A stretch of DNA of 64,000 nt from UBA1672 sp033851915 (GCA_033851915.1 JAWSVM010000012.1:1-64000), one strand, 5' to 3'. Positions 15,369-24,203 are shown, counted from the stretch's first letter. Translations and numbers: made by a program. The notes: generated by a model not told the origin, from the letters alone.

Positions 15369-15613
15369 AGGAGTTCCTCAATCGCCGTAGCGAGTTTTAA
15401 ATCCTTCTCCGTCACCACATTCCCCGCGTCATGCGTGGTTAGGGTCAGCGTTACCTTGTTATACATATTCTCAATCTTTGCATGATGGTTATGCTTTTCC
15501 TGTAATATCGCCACCTGTGCAAGAAAACCAAATGCCTGCGTGAAATCCTTGAATTTGAATTCCCCGATTAGGTTGTTGTTGTTTTCTATAAATATATTCA
15601 CCTGATTACCCAA
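15362..15613 (-). CDS. Pterin-4a-carbinolamine dehydratase-like protein
   Basis: About 83 residues. The C-terminal half (ILQEKHNHHAKIENMYNKVTLTLTTHDAGNVVTEKDLKLA) aligns with the E(K)xxHHPxWxxxYNxVxxxLxTH...xxD signature of PCD/DCoH, but lacks the Pro-x-Trp after the histidine pair. Typical function is dehydration of 4a-hydroxytetrahydrobiopterin. The start is uncertain: I chose a TTG at 15613 placed after GGAGGG, and GTG codons at 15616 and 15601 are alternatives. It overlaps the end of sufB. No pterin-dependent hydroxylase is visible nearby, so a different role in the suf operon is possible. Confidence 0.7.
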   Translation of the reverse strand: MGNQVNIFIENNNNLIGEFKFKDFTQAFGFLAQVAILQEKHNHHAKIENMYNKVTLTLTTHDAGNVVTEKDLKLATAIEELLC

Positions 15614-17081
15614 CACTTCCCTCCAATGAAATCGCAATTAGCTTCTGCGCTTCAACGGCGAATTCCATGGGTAAATGCTGCATAACTTCGCGGGCGAAGC
15701 CGTTTACGATGAGGGCGATCGCGTCTTCCTCGCTTAAGCCGCGCTGCATACAATAAAATAGCTGATCTTCGGATATCTTCGAGGTTGTTGCTTCATGCCC
15801 CAAGCTCGCACTCTGATTACGGCTTTCGATATAAGGCACAGTATGCGCGCCACATTGATCGCCGATCAGCAAGCTGTCACACACCGTGAAGTTCTTTGCG
15901 CCATCTGCATTGGGCATAATTTTAACAACGCCGCGATACGTATTACTGCTGCGTCCCGCGCTGATCCCCTTAGAGATAATACGGCTGGTGGTGTTTTTGC
16001 CGATATGAATCATTTTCGTGCCTGTATCGGCCTGCTGTCTGCCATTTGTGATCGCAACGGAGTAAAACTCCCCCACCGAATTATCACCCTTTAAGATACA
16101 AGATGGGTATTTCCACGTAATCGCCGAACCTGTCTCCACTTGCGTCCAACTGATCTTAGAATTGCGGCCTTCGCACAGGCCACGCTTGGTTACGAAATTA
16201 TAAATCCCGCCCTTGCCCGTTTCAGGATCGCCCGGGTACCAATTTTGCACAGTGGAGTATTTAATCTCCGCATCCTCATGGGCAACCAGTTCAACAATTG
16301 CGGCATGGAGTTGGTTTTCATCACGCATCGGCGCGGTACAACCCTCCAGATATGACACGTAAGAGCCCTTATCCGCTATAATCAATGTGCGCTCAAACTG
16401 CCCTGTGTTCAGCTCATTAATACGGAAATACGTCGATAGCTCCATCGGGCAACGCACACCCGGCGGAATATAAACAAAGCTGCCATCCGTGAAAACGGCG
16501 CTGTTCAGGCAGGCGTGTTTATTATCCGAATATGGAACAATAGAGCCCATATATTTTTTAACCAAATCAGGATGCTCTTTTATCGCTTCAGAAATTGAGC
16601 AAAAGATAACACCATGTTTTCTAAGCTCTTTCTTAAATGTCGTGGCAACGGACACGGAATCAAACACCACATCCACCGCAACAGGTGTACGATTTTTAAC
16701 ACCCGCAAGAATTTCTTGTTCGCGCAATGGAATGCCCAATTTTGAATAAGTCTCCAACAAAATAGGATCAACATCATCCAGAGATTCCGGTGCATTCTCC
16801 ATAGATTTCGGCGCGGCGTAATAATAGGACGCTTGATAATCTATTGGCTTAAAATCAACCTTTGCCCATGTTGGCTCCGGCATCTTTAACCAATGCGCAT
16901 AAGCCTTTAAACGGCGATCCAGCATCCATTGCGGCTCACCCTTTTTCGCAGAAATAAAGCGTACGATATCCTCGTTCAGCCCCTTGGGTGCCTTCTCCGT
17001 TTCAATATCCGTAACAAAGCCTGCCTCGTAAACACCGGACAGCGCATTAACTTGTGCAATTGTTTCATCAGTAGCTGCCAT
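15606..17081 (-). CDS. sufB: SufB, Fe-S scaffold subunit
   Basis: 491 residues, full length. Family marks include WMLDRRLKAYAHW, the VPYSDNKHACLNSAVFTDGSF and PPGVRCPMELSTYFRIN regions, YLEGCTAPMRDENQLHAA, and the C-terminal QCGAHTVPYIESRN with GHEATTSKISEDQLFY. SufB is the main scaffold where clusters form. It overlaps the Rrf2 regulator gene by 14 bp and is the first structural gene of the operon. Confidence 0.97.
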   Translation of the reverse strand: MAATDETIAQVNALSGVYEAGFVTDIETEKAPKGLNEDIVRFISAKKGEPQWMLDRRLKAYAHWLKMPEPTWAKVDFKPIDYQASYYYAAPKSMENAPESLDDVDPILLETYSKLGIPLREQEILAGVKNRTPVAVDVVFDSVSVATTFKKELRKHGVIFCSISEAIKEHPDLVKKYMGSIVPYSDNKHACLNSAVFTDGSFVYIPPGVRCPMELSTYFRINELNTGQFERTLIIADKGSYVSYLEGCTAPMRDENQLHAAIVELVAHEDAEIKYSTVQNWYPGDPETGKGGIYNFVTKRGLCEGRNSKISWTQVETGSAITWKYPSCILKGDNSVGEFYSVAITNGRQQADTGTKMIHIGKNTTSRIISKGISAGRSSNTYRGVVKIMPNADGAKNFTVCDSLLIGDQCGAHTVPYIESRNQSASLGHEATTSKISEDQLFYCMQRGLSEEDAIALIVNGFAREVMQHLPMEFAVEAQKLIAISLEGSVG

Positions 17082-17511
17082 AGTGACGCTGCTCCTTTTC
17101 TTTATTATCTCTGCCGCCGGCCATATCTACCAACGTGACATTACTCAGTACACCGCGAATAGCGGTGTTCACACCATCCCATCGCCCTCGAATAGAGCAA
17201 GAATCGCTTAAAATACAATCGGGTTCATTTCCATTGGCACAATCTGTAATCGCAATCGGCCCATCAATCGCTTTAATGATTTGTTCGACAGAAATATCTT
17301 CTGGCGCTGCTGCTAAAGAATACCCGCCATTTGCACCACGGGTTGAGATAACAATCCCCGCCTGTACCAAAGCTTTTAGAACTTTAGAAGTCGTTGGCTC
17401 GGTCAATTTCGTATGCTGCGCTAAACTGGAAACACTCACACAAGAATTAACCTGCATCAGCTCTACCAACACAACCACAGCATAATCAGACATTCTTGTA
17501 ATCTTGAGCAT
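17068..17511 (-). CDS. Rrf2/IscR-family regulator of the suf operon
   Basis: 147 residues. The N-terminal winged helix is clear (ITRMSDYAVVVLVELM...TEPTTSKVLKALVQAGIVISTRGANGGYSLA). Three cysteines follow (ITDC, EPDC, SDSC), spaced as in Fe-S-binding Rrf2 proteins such as IscR. It is the first gene of the suf operon and overlaps sufB. By analogy it senses cluster status and represses the operon when a cluster is bound. A palindrome just upstream (17524-17540) is its likely operator. Confidence 0.9.
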   Translation of the reverse strand: MLKITRMSDYAVVVLVELMQVNSCVSVSSLAQHTKLTEPTTSKVLKALVQAGIVISTRGANGGYSLAAAPEDISVEQIIKAIDGPIAITDCANGNEPDCILSDSCSIRGRWDGVNTAIRGVLSNVTLVDMAGGRDNKEKEQRHYGSY

Positions 17512-17523
17512 AAAACACCATAT

Positions 17524-17540
17524 AGGACTAATTTCGTCCT
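17524..17540 (-). promoter_or_regulatory. Candidate operator of the suf operon
   Basis: AGGAC (17524-17528) and GTCCT (17536-17540) form an inverted repeat with a 7-base AT-rich centre, 13 bp before the Rrf2 start codon. On the minus strand it falls downstream of a GTGACA that could serve as a -35 box, so bound protein would block RNA polymerase. Autoregulation by the Rrf2 protein is inferred. Confidence 0.5.
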
Positions 17541-17588
17541 TTTTGTCACTTTATCCGGAATAATTCAAGAGGAAACTCGAAAAAACAA

Positions 17589-19166
17589 CTATTTAGTCGC
17601 ATCAAACTTGATCTCTTTATATTTTTCTTCCGCGTCACTTAAATGCCACGAATTACGTGCCATAAAAACAGGGTCACCATCATGGTCTTTAGCGATGGCC
17701 GTTTGGTTAGCATCGATGAATTTCTTCAGCATAGAATTATCTTCGCATGAAATCCAGCGCGCAGTGTAAAGGCTTGTCGCTTCGAATTTTACGGGAATAC
17801 CATATTCACTGCGAATACGATCGCGCAGTACTTCAAATTGCAGCGGTCCAACAACACCAACAACCCAATCAGGGTCACTATAGGGCTTAAATACCCGCGC
17901 TGCGCCCTCTTCGGCCAGTTGCTCTAATGCTTTGCCCAAATGCTTCGTCTTTAGCGGGTCTTCAGCGCGTGCACGTTGCATATATTCAGGCGCAAAACTC
18001 GGGATTCCTGTGAATACAAGCTCTTCCCCCTCGGTCAAGGCATCGCCAATGCGCAAACCACCATAATTCGGCAAACCGATGATATCACCCGCATAGGCCT
18101 CTTCCGCGACTTCACGATCTTGCGCCAAAAATAATTGCGGAGAATGCATTGTCAGCATTTTACCGGAACGTATATGCTTCAGCTTCATCCCTTTGCGGAA
18201 CTTCCCAGAACATATGCGCGTAAAGGCAATACGATCACGATGCTTTGGATCCATATTGGCCTGAATTTTAAACACAAAACCTGTGACTTTAGATTCATCG
18301 GGTTTAATTTCTCTGGATTGGGTTGCTTGGGAACATGGCGATGGCGCAAATTTTTCTAAGCCGTTCAACAATTCACGTACACCGAAATTATTCACCGCAC
18401 TGCCAAAGAATACTGGTGTCATACCACCTTTAAGGAATCTCTCAATATCAAAAGCCGGAAAAACACCACGCACCATTTCAACTTCTTCACGTAACGTCGC
18501 CGCTACATCTGCCGAAAGCAACTCATCAATTTTCGGATCATCAAGACCTGAACATTCAATTTCTGCGCTTAAAGCCTCGCCTTTGCTGCGCTCAAATAGA
18601 ACCAATTTATCTTCCAGCAGATTATAACATCCCTTGAAATCACGTCCCATACCAATAGGCCAACTCGCTGGAACAATCTCCAACGCAAGCTTTTCTTCAA
18701 TTTCATCAAGAAGGTCAAACGGATCTTGCCCGTCTCTATCCATTTTATTGATAAACGTAATGATCGGGATATCACGCAGACGGCAAACCTCAAACAATTT
18801 CAATGTTTGTTGTTCAATACCCTTGGCACAATCCAGCACCATGATCGCGCTATCCACCGCGGTTAGGGTTCTATACGTATCCTCGGAAAAATCCTCATGC
18901 CCCGGCGTATCCAGCAAGTTATAAGTAATACCACCATTCACAAACGTCATCACAGAAGAGGTAACAGAGATTCCACGTTCCTGCTCAACTTTCATCCAGT
19001 CTGAACGCGCACGACGACGCGCGCCCTTGGCTTTCACCATACCGGCCATTTGAATAGCACCACCAAACAACAACAGCTTTTCAGTCAGCGTTGTTTTACC
19101 CGCATCAGGATGCGAGATAATGGCGAACGTTCTACGGCTTTCAATGATTTTGGATAATGCAGACAT
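17589..19166 (-). CDS. prfC: Peptide chain release factor 3
   Basis: 525 residues, full-length translational GTPase. G1 is SHPDAGKTTLTEK, G2 is in QERGISVTSSV, G3 is DTPGHEDF and G4 is TFINKMDRD. RF3 removes RF1 and RF2 from ribosomes after termination. The insertion and C-terminal sequence (VVGPLQFEVLRDRI) separate it from EF-G. It follows the suf promoter region divergently placed but on the same strand, separated by 77 bp, and probably has its own promoter. Confidence 0.96.
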   Translation of the reverse strand: MSALSKIIESRRTFAIISHPDAGKTTLTEKLLLFGGAIQMAGMVKAKGARRRARSDWMKVEQERGISVTSSVMTFVNGGITYNLLDTPGHEDFSEDTYRTLTAVDSAIMVLDCAKGIEQQTLKLFEVCRLRDIPIITFINKMDRDGQDPFDLLDEIEEKLALEIVPASWPIGMGRDFKGCYNLLEDKLVLFERSKGEALSAEIECSGLDDPKIDELLSADVAATLREEVEMVRGVFPAFDIERFLKGGMTPVFFGSAVNNFGVRELLNGLEKFAPSPCSQATQSREIKPDESKVTGFVFKIQANMDPKHRDRIAFTRICSGKFRKGMKLKHIRSGKMLTMHSPQLFLAQDREVAEEAYAGDIIGLPNYGGLRIGDALTEGEELVFTGIPSFAPEYMQRARAEDPLKTKHLGKALEQLAEEGAARVFKPYSDPDWVVGVVGPLQFEVLRDRIRSEYGIPVKFEATSLYTARWISCEDNSMLKKFIDANQTAIAKDHDGDPVFMARNSWHLSDAEEKYKEIKFDATK

Positions 19167-19197
19167 CAGTGTGTCCCTTAATTACGCAAGAAACGAC

Positions 19198-19326
19198 TTA
19201 GAATGTTTGTTGAATTTTATCACCGACGTTAGAAATATCACGCCCTGCACCGTCAAGAGTACTGGAACATGCATTAAGAGCTGCACCAGCGATAAGCAAA
19301 ACTATTAATCTAAAAATATTTTTCAT
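19198..19326 (-). CDS. Entericidin-like small lipoprotein
   Basis: 42 residues: MKNIFRLIVLLIAGAALNAC is a signal peptide ending in a lipobox (LNAC), followed by SSTLDGAGRDISNVGDKI. Short lipoproteins with 'C..T..G.G.D(I/V)...G..I' are the entericidin A/B family (EcnA/EcnB), membrane-active peptides often present in alphaproteobacteria. It would be lipidated at Cys20. It stands alone rather than as an antidote/toxin pair and lies 31 bp upstream of prfC on the same strand. Confidence 0.85.
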   Translation of the reverse strand: MKNIFRLIVLLIAGAALNACSSTLDGAGRDISNVGDKIQQTF

Positions 19327-19352
19327 CTTAAATTCTTTCTATTCTTGTTCTC

Positions 19353-19700
19353 TCAGGACACAATATCACCTTCAAAAGGATTATTCATGTCACGATCTTC
19401 AATTTCAATCACCCATAAATCAGGATCACGAGAGATTGAGCGCTGAATATACTGGTCTGCATCGCGTTCTTCAACCTGTTCTTTTCGTAAAGCATGCATC
19501 CACCCCAATTTACCATCCAAATCACGTTGTTGGATCAATAAATTACAGTGGCCACGCAGCCCGTTAATCTTCAAAAGAACCGTGCCTGTGTTTTGCTCTC
19601 CGCGTTGCTGGATATAGTAGAATATACCGCTATCATTCAACGGCTTTAACTGTGCCTCAATCCATAAATGGACAGGCAAACGCGCCTCTTCCTCATACAT
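19353..19700 (-). CDS. DUF1491 family protein
   Basis: About 115 residues from the ATG at 19700; a TTG ten codons upstream is an alternative. The fold order (LPVHLWIEAQLKPLNDSGIFYYIQQRGEQNTGTVLLKIN) and the end ('DRDMNNPF') match DUF1491, a small alphaproteobacterial family of unknown function. The start lies right after the stop of the preceding gene, suggesting coupling. Confidence 0.75.
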   Translation of the reverse strand: MYEEEARLPVHLWIEAQLKPLNDSGIFYYIQQRGEQNTGTVLLKINGLRGHCNLLIQQRDLDGKLGWMHALRKEQVEERDADQYIQRSISRDPDLWVIEIEDRDMNNPFEGDIVS

Positions 19701-19702
19701 GA

Positions 19703-19927
19703 TTAATGGAGGCTTTTCTCGTTTGTCCAACGCTCAACCGTTAAGGCCTGCGCCAACGTGGAATCTTCAGGGTGATGATAGCCATAAATAATTTTAGCAG
19801 CCTCCAGAGCGGTGCTCTCGGGCTCACCCGCATCAATAAGGCCGTCATAGGCACGCATAACCGCGCCATAACATTTGCAGTCTGATGCTTTCTTCACATC
19901 CTTTTGCACTGGTATATTACAAGACAT
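19703..19927 (-). CDS. Conserved small alphaproteobacterial protein, unknown
   Basis: About 74 residues from MSCNIPVQKD; upstream in-frame codons overlap fur and are rejected. The core CKCYGAVMRAYDGLIDAGEPESTALEAAKIIYGYHHPED looks like a conserved alphaproteobacterial family ('A..VY..HHPE'). There is no known function. Sits between fur (4 bp) and the DUF1491 gene, likely one transcript. Confidence 0.65.
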   Translation of the reverse strand: MSCNIPVQKDVKKASDCKCYGAVMRAYDGLIDAGEPESTALEAAKIIYGYHHPEDSTLAQALTVERWTNEKSLH

Positions 19928-19931
19928 AGCA

Positions 19932-20342
19932 TTACTTCTCGCTTTTAAGTTTTTTTCCATACAGCTCAAGACGATGGTCAATTAATTCATAACCGAGATC
20001 ATGGGCAATCTTTTCTTTTAGTTTCTCAAGTTCTTCATTCTGAAATTCAATGACCTGCCCTGTCTCAAGATCAACAAGGTGGTGATGATGCTCTGAATTC
20101 ACTTCATAACGGGAATAACCCTCTTGAAATTCATGACGCACAACCAGCTCCATCTCATCCAGAAGGCTAAGCGTTCTGTAAACCGTCGCGATGCTAATAG
20201 ATGAATCTAACGCTTTCGCACGGTCATAAACATCCTCAACAGAGGGATGATCCTCCGCAGTGCCCAAAACTTTTAAGATAACACGGCGCTGCCCTGTCAT
20301 TTTTAATCCAGCTTCTACACAACGTTGTTCAAGGTTAGACAT
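19932..20342 (-). CDS. Fur-family metalloregulator
   Basis: 136 residues. Winged helix: KMTGQRRVILKVLG...HPSVEDVYDRAKALDSSISIATVYRTLSLLDEM. The HHHHLVDLETGQVIEF strand carries the HHH metal ligands and the regulatory acidic residue. The C-terminal CxxC pairs of Zn-structural Fur proteins are absent, as in many alphaproteobacterial Fur/Mur/Irr members. Whether it responds to iron, manganese or heme cannot be decided. A separate mntR exists at 42 kb, which makes an iron role likelier. Confidence 0.9.
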   Translation of the reverse strand: MSNLEQRCVEAGLKMTGQRRVILKVLGTAEDHPSVEDVYDRAKALDSSISIATVYRTLSLLDEMELVVRHEFQEGYSRYEVNSEHHHHLVDLETGQVIEFQNEELEKLKEKIAHDLGYELIDHRLELYGKKLKSEK

Positions 20343-20432
20343 ATCATGATTTCCTATTCAATATTTATGAACAGGCATCATAAAAGTGATACGAAGATCG
20401 TGCAAGATAATTTGTTATGTATTGGGTTTAAG

Positions 20433-21947
20433 TCAGGGCTTAACTCTGCTGGAAGGTATTGTGAATCGCACAACTGTACCCACGTCAAGTTCCGACTCTA
20501 ATTCGAAGCTGCCACCATGTAATTCAACCATAGCCTTGGCCAAGGGCAATCCCAACCCTGTTCCTTGCTGGCCAACGATACGCTTTTCAGGGGTATCATT
20601 AACTTGCCCAAAGGGCTCTAGCGCAATGCTTATTTTTTCTTCAGAAATCCCCTGTCCTTCATCTTTAATGGCAATTTGCAAATCGCCACCTTCCAGAAAT
20701 TCAGTAGAAACGCGAATTTGTGACCCTTGAGAAGAAAATTTAATCGCATTTGACATCAGGTTAATAACAACCTGCCTAATCAATCTGTAATCTGCATTCA
20801 CAACCAAAACATCGTCACTGATATCCCGTACAATTTCAATATTACTGGAAAAGACGCGAGAGCTGAGCATGCGTGAAACAGAAACAATCATATCATGAAC
20901 ATCAAAATCATCCTCGACCAGATCAATCCGCCCGGCTTCGATTTTAGACATATCCAAAACCTCATTGATAATATCCAGCAAATGCTCAGCGCTCATATGG
21001 ATATCACCAAGATATTCTTTATATTTATCATTCTCAATTGCACCAAAGGTTTCGTTCTTCATTAATTCCGAAAATCCGATAATCGCATTTAACGGTGTGC
21101 GCAGTTCATGACTCATATTCGCCAAGAACGTAGATTTCGCGTGATTAGCTGCATCCGCTTGATCCTTAGCAAAGCGCAATGATTGCTCCATCTGTTTACG
21201 CAACGTGATATCCATCATTGTCGTAACAAGAAATTTTCTATTCTGGCTAAGCTTTAACGTTGCCGACGTAAACAACACATTGGCAACGCCACCGTCTTTA
21301 CGCAAAACTTTTGATTCGCCCGTGCTGCGCACACCAACACTGATAAACTTCCTATGATTAACACGGGTGCGCTCTTTTTCATCTTCGGTCACGAGTGTAG
21401 TAAATTCTTCGCCGATAATCTCATCTCTGGCCCAGCCGTAAGTCCGTATAAAGCTATCATTTACTCGAACGATAATCCCGCTATCATCCGATACGATAAT
21501 CCCAACTTCACTAACCTCAAAAATGGACGCAAGCAAAGAAATAGCATCATCACGTTCTCTTTGTAAAATTGATTGATCGCGCCCATCAAGTTGCCCCATA
21601 ATTTCAAGATATATAACCTCATTATCATCATCTAGAATCGGCGTAACCCAGAACCCGTAAACTTTGAGTCTCCCTGGTATTGTCGGCAAAGACTGAATCA
21701 TTACAGTGTGTTTTCTTGAAAGGCAAACTTCAAAAGATTGTTCAAAATGTCGCGCGTTATCTGTATCCATAAAATCTTGAATACGGTGGCCTAAAACAGA
21801 TTCTTCTTTACAATGGAAATATTCTAAAGCTAGAGCGTTAACCTGTAGAACATGTAACGGAACGCCATCATCAACTTTAACAACAACCCTTGGAATAGGT
21901 GATGCGTTAAAGAGTCGTTCAAAATTAAAATTGTCACCAACTACCAT
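20433..21947 (-). CDS. Cytoplasmic PAS-PAS sensor histidine kinase
   Basis: 504 residues with no membrane segment. Two PAS domains come first (about residues 5-125 and 135-260, the second containing VGIIVSDDSGIIVRVN), then HisKA with FLANMSHELRTPLNAIIGFSELMK (phospho-His), and the HATPase core with NLMSNAIKFS, DEGQGI and GTGLGLPLA. No receiver domain is fused and no response regulator gene is adjacent, so the partner is unknown. It lies upstream of fur on the same strand. Confidence 0.92.
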   Translation of the reverse strand: MVVGDNFNFERLFNASPIPRVVVKVDDGVPLHVLQVNALALEYFHCKEESVLGHRIQDFMDTDNARHFEQSFEVCLSRKHTVMIQSLPTIPGRLKVYGFWVTPILDDDNEVIYLEIMGQLDGRDQSILQRERDDAISLLASIFEVSEVGIIVSDDSGIIVRVNDSFIRTYGWARDEIIGEEFTTLVTEDEKERTRVNHRKFISVGVRSTGESKVLRKDGGVANVLFTSATLKLSQNRKFLVTTMMDITLRKQMEQSLRFAKDQADAANHAKSTFLANMSHELRTPLNAIIGFSELMKNETFGAIENDKYKEYLGDIHMSAEHLLDIINEVLDMSKIEAGRIDLVEDDFDVHDMIVSVSRMLSSRVFSSNIEIVRDISDDVLVVNADYRLIRQVVINLMSNAIKFSSQGSQIRVSTEFLEGGDLQIAIKDEGQGISEEKISIALEPFGQVNDTPEKRIVGQQGTGLGLPLAKAMVELHGGSFELESELDVGTVVRFTIPSSRVKP

Positions 21948-21989
21948 GTACTCACTTTACGTTCATCAGTATGTTGTTCGCAGCAAAGC

Positions 21990-22910
21990 CTATTTACTTT
22001 CACTCTGAACATAGCGCTGCAGTGGGCTAAGCTCATGATACTCCAAAACAGTATCTGTTTTTTTATGTTCTGAGTTTTTGAGATCAGCACGTAAGTTCTT
22101 CAGAAGATCATTAACGTCATCACCCCCAACAGGCTCTGCAATACAACACGACATACTCAAAGGTATCTCTCCGCTTTCCCCCTCAAGTTGAAGCATCACT
22201 TTTTGTTGCTCCAGCTCTCGTCTTAACCGCTCCAATGCTGTTACACCGCCGGAAACATCTGTTTGCTTCAAACTCAAAACAAACTCATCCCCGCCCATGT
22301 AATAAGCATCATCAAAGGATCGGATACTTAATTTAATAAGGCCGGCAATCAACTTAATATAGCCATTGCGCTCATCATATGGTGCGTCCTGACGAATAAG
22401 ATCAAAGTTATCAAGCTTCATAAATGCGATACAGAAGCTTTTTCCTTGGCGTTCCAAACGCTCCAGCTCACGCTTGATATCAACATAGAGCATATTCTTG
22501 CTACGCAAGCCTGTTTGAGAATCATAACCACTGCCATCTTGAAGTAAATCTTTTTCCAAGCGGCGAACATAAAATAAAAATTCTTCGTAATTGGTAAGGA
22601 ATTTCTGAAAATCTTTATGAGAGGGCTTCTCTCTCGTTTCTTTCATATTGTAAATAAGCACATCCACAGCTTTAAATAGATCCGCATGCACAGCACTAAG
22701 TTTTTCAACGATTTCAGGTTGAATATCTTTCTCGCGATTAGCGTAAACCACCCACTCAGAAAAGGATGCAGGCTTCTTTAGCCGATGCATCACGTCTATG
22801 CTTTCCGGATAAAAAAGACACTGAACCAACACATGATACCATGCTGTATGGTCTTCCAATATCGGCAAAAGTTTTGCCCAATGTTCGTTTTCGTTATACT
22901 TCAATGTCAT
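21990..22910 (-). CDS. Diguanylate cyclase (GGDEF) with CZB-like N-terminus
   Basis: About 306 residues from MTLKYNENEHWAK. The C-terminal half is a GGDEF domain with intact YYMGGDEFVLS active site and an RSFD I-site five residues before it, so product inhibition by c-di-GMP is expected. The N-terminal 130 residues are helical, with spaced His residues (EDHTAWYHVLVQCLF; AVHADLFKAVDVL) recalling the zinc-sensing CZB domain of DgcZ; the usual C-x-L-G-x-W motif is not intact. It would make c-di-GMP. Stops 43 bp upstream of the PAS kinase, which may be co-regulated. Confidence 0.85.
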   Translation of the reverse strand: MTLKYNENEHWAKLLPILEDHTAWYHVLVQCLFYPESIDVMHRLKKPASFSEWVVYANREKDIQPEIVEKLSAVHADLFKAVDVLIYNMKETREKPSHKDFQKFLTNYEEFLFYVRRLEKDLLQDGSGYDSQTGLRSKNMLYVDIKRELERLERQGKSFCIAFMKLDNFDLIRQDAPYDERNGYIKLIAGLIKLSIRSFDDAYYMGGDEFVLSLKQTDVSGGVTALERLRRELEQQKVMLQLEGESGEIPLSMSCCIAEPVGGDDVNDLLKNLRADLKNSEHKKTDTVLEYHELSPLQRYVQSESK

Positions 22911-22986
22911 TACCGTCAAATCCTCTGGGTACAAACAAGAACACAATGATACAATAAATTCGTTAATTCTCTTTAAAAATTTCTAT

Positions 22987-24177
22987 TTATTTTAAATTCC
23001 CCAACCATTCTTTTTCTAAAGAATCTAAGGTCGAATCAGCAATCGCACAGCGTACTTCACGCATCAGCATATTCATCGTCGCAATATTATGCTGTGCCAG
23101 AATTTGTGTGGCAAGCAATTCGTTCGCTTTTAACAAGTGATGGATGTACGCTTTTGAGAAATTCTGAGAAGCAGGAATGCCAATACGCTCATCCAAAGGG
23201 CTTTTATCTTCACGATAACGTGCATTTTTAAGATTGATTGTTTCTTTTGCTTCACCTTTCACAAAAGCTGCGCCATGGCGCGCTAAACGCGTTGGGATAA
23301 CACAATCGAATGTATCAACACCAAGGCGCACAAAGGTAAAAACATCCTTGATCTTACCGATTCCCAAGAAATGGACAGGACGATCAGGATGTACATGCGA
23401 CATAGAAACAGAGGCGACATCATACATCTCCGAATCACTGCCGCCCAAACATCCACCAATTGCCGTCCCGAAGAACGGTCTATCTTGCGTATATTGTGCA
23501 GAGAACTTGCGTAAATCCTCATACACACCACCTTGCACGATTCCATAAACTGCCTGCGCACCATTATCATGACGCTCAAATTCCGCTAAACAACGGTCAC
23601 CCCACCGCAATGACATCTCCATAGAGCGTGCGGTGTAATCCTTATCAACATGATACGGTGTACATTCATCAAACTGCATTAAGAGATCAGCCCCTAATTT
23701 CCGCTGAACTTCCATTGAATATTCAGGGGTCAGCTTAATTTTTTGGCCATTCACGTAGGATTTAAAGACACAGCCCTCTTCAGAGATAGAAACAAGGTTT
23801 CTGTTATTATGCCCCTTGCTGTTCTTGCCTTTAATCTCATTGGCCATTGTTCCCTCGCCCAAGGAAAACACCTGAAACCCACCGCTGTCCGTCAACATAG
23901 GGCCATTCCAATTCATAAATTTATGAAGGCCGCCCATCTTTTCAATCAGATCCGCACCGGGTTGCAGCATCAAATGATAGGTATTGGATAGAATAATATC
24001 GGTTTTTGCTTCTTTCAATTGGCATGGAGAAACATTCTTAACCGTGGCTTTCGTTCCGCAAAATATATAGTTCGGTGTCTGAATCGTGCCGTGCGGCGTT
24101 TTTAACGCGCCAACCCGCGCCTTCGATTCTTTATCGCGCGCCGTAATATCAAACGAAAAATTGGGATAATCAAGCAT
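22987..24177 (-). CDS. tgt: tRNA-guanine transglycosylase, zinc-ligand-deficient variant
   Basis: 396 residues. TGT catalytic features are present: DSGGFQVFSLG with the catalytic Asp, FDECTPYHVD, VYGIVQGGVY and DTFDCVIPTRLARHG with the nucleophile Asp. It inserts a queuosine precursor at tRNA position 34. Two oddities: the C-terminal zinc motif CxCxxC is gone (PLDERIGIPASQNFSKAYIHH), and the pocket loop reads IGGCLGGSDSE where preQ1-specific enzymes have GGLAVGE. The GG form resembles queuine-using enzymes. No queA or other queuosine gene is in this window. Queuine salvage is an inference. Confidence 0.88.
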   Translation of the reverse strand: MLDYPNFSFDITARDKESKARVGALKTPHGTIQTPNYIFCGTKATVKNVSPCQLKEAKTDIILSNTYHLMLQPGADLIEKMGGLHKFMNWNGPMLTDSGGFQVFSLGEGTMANEIKGKNSKGHNNRNLVSISEEGCVFKSYVNGQKIKLTPEYSMEVQRKLGADLLMQFDECTPYHVDKDYTARSMEMSLRWGDRCLAEFERHDNGAQAVYGIVQGGVYEDLRKFSAQYTQDRPFFGTAIGGCLGGSDSEMYDVASVSMSHVHPDRPVHFLGIGKIKDVFTFVRLGVDTFDCVIPTRLARHGAAFVKGEAKETINLKNARYREDKSPLDERIGIPASQNFSKAYIHHLLKANELLATQILAQHNIATMNMLMREVRCAIADSTLDSLEKEWLGNLK

Positions 24178-24203
24178 CAGAACATTTCCAGCCTATTTAA
24201 AAC

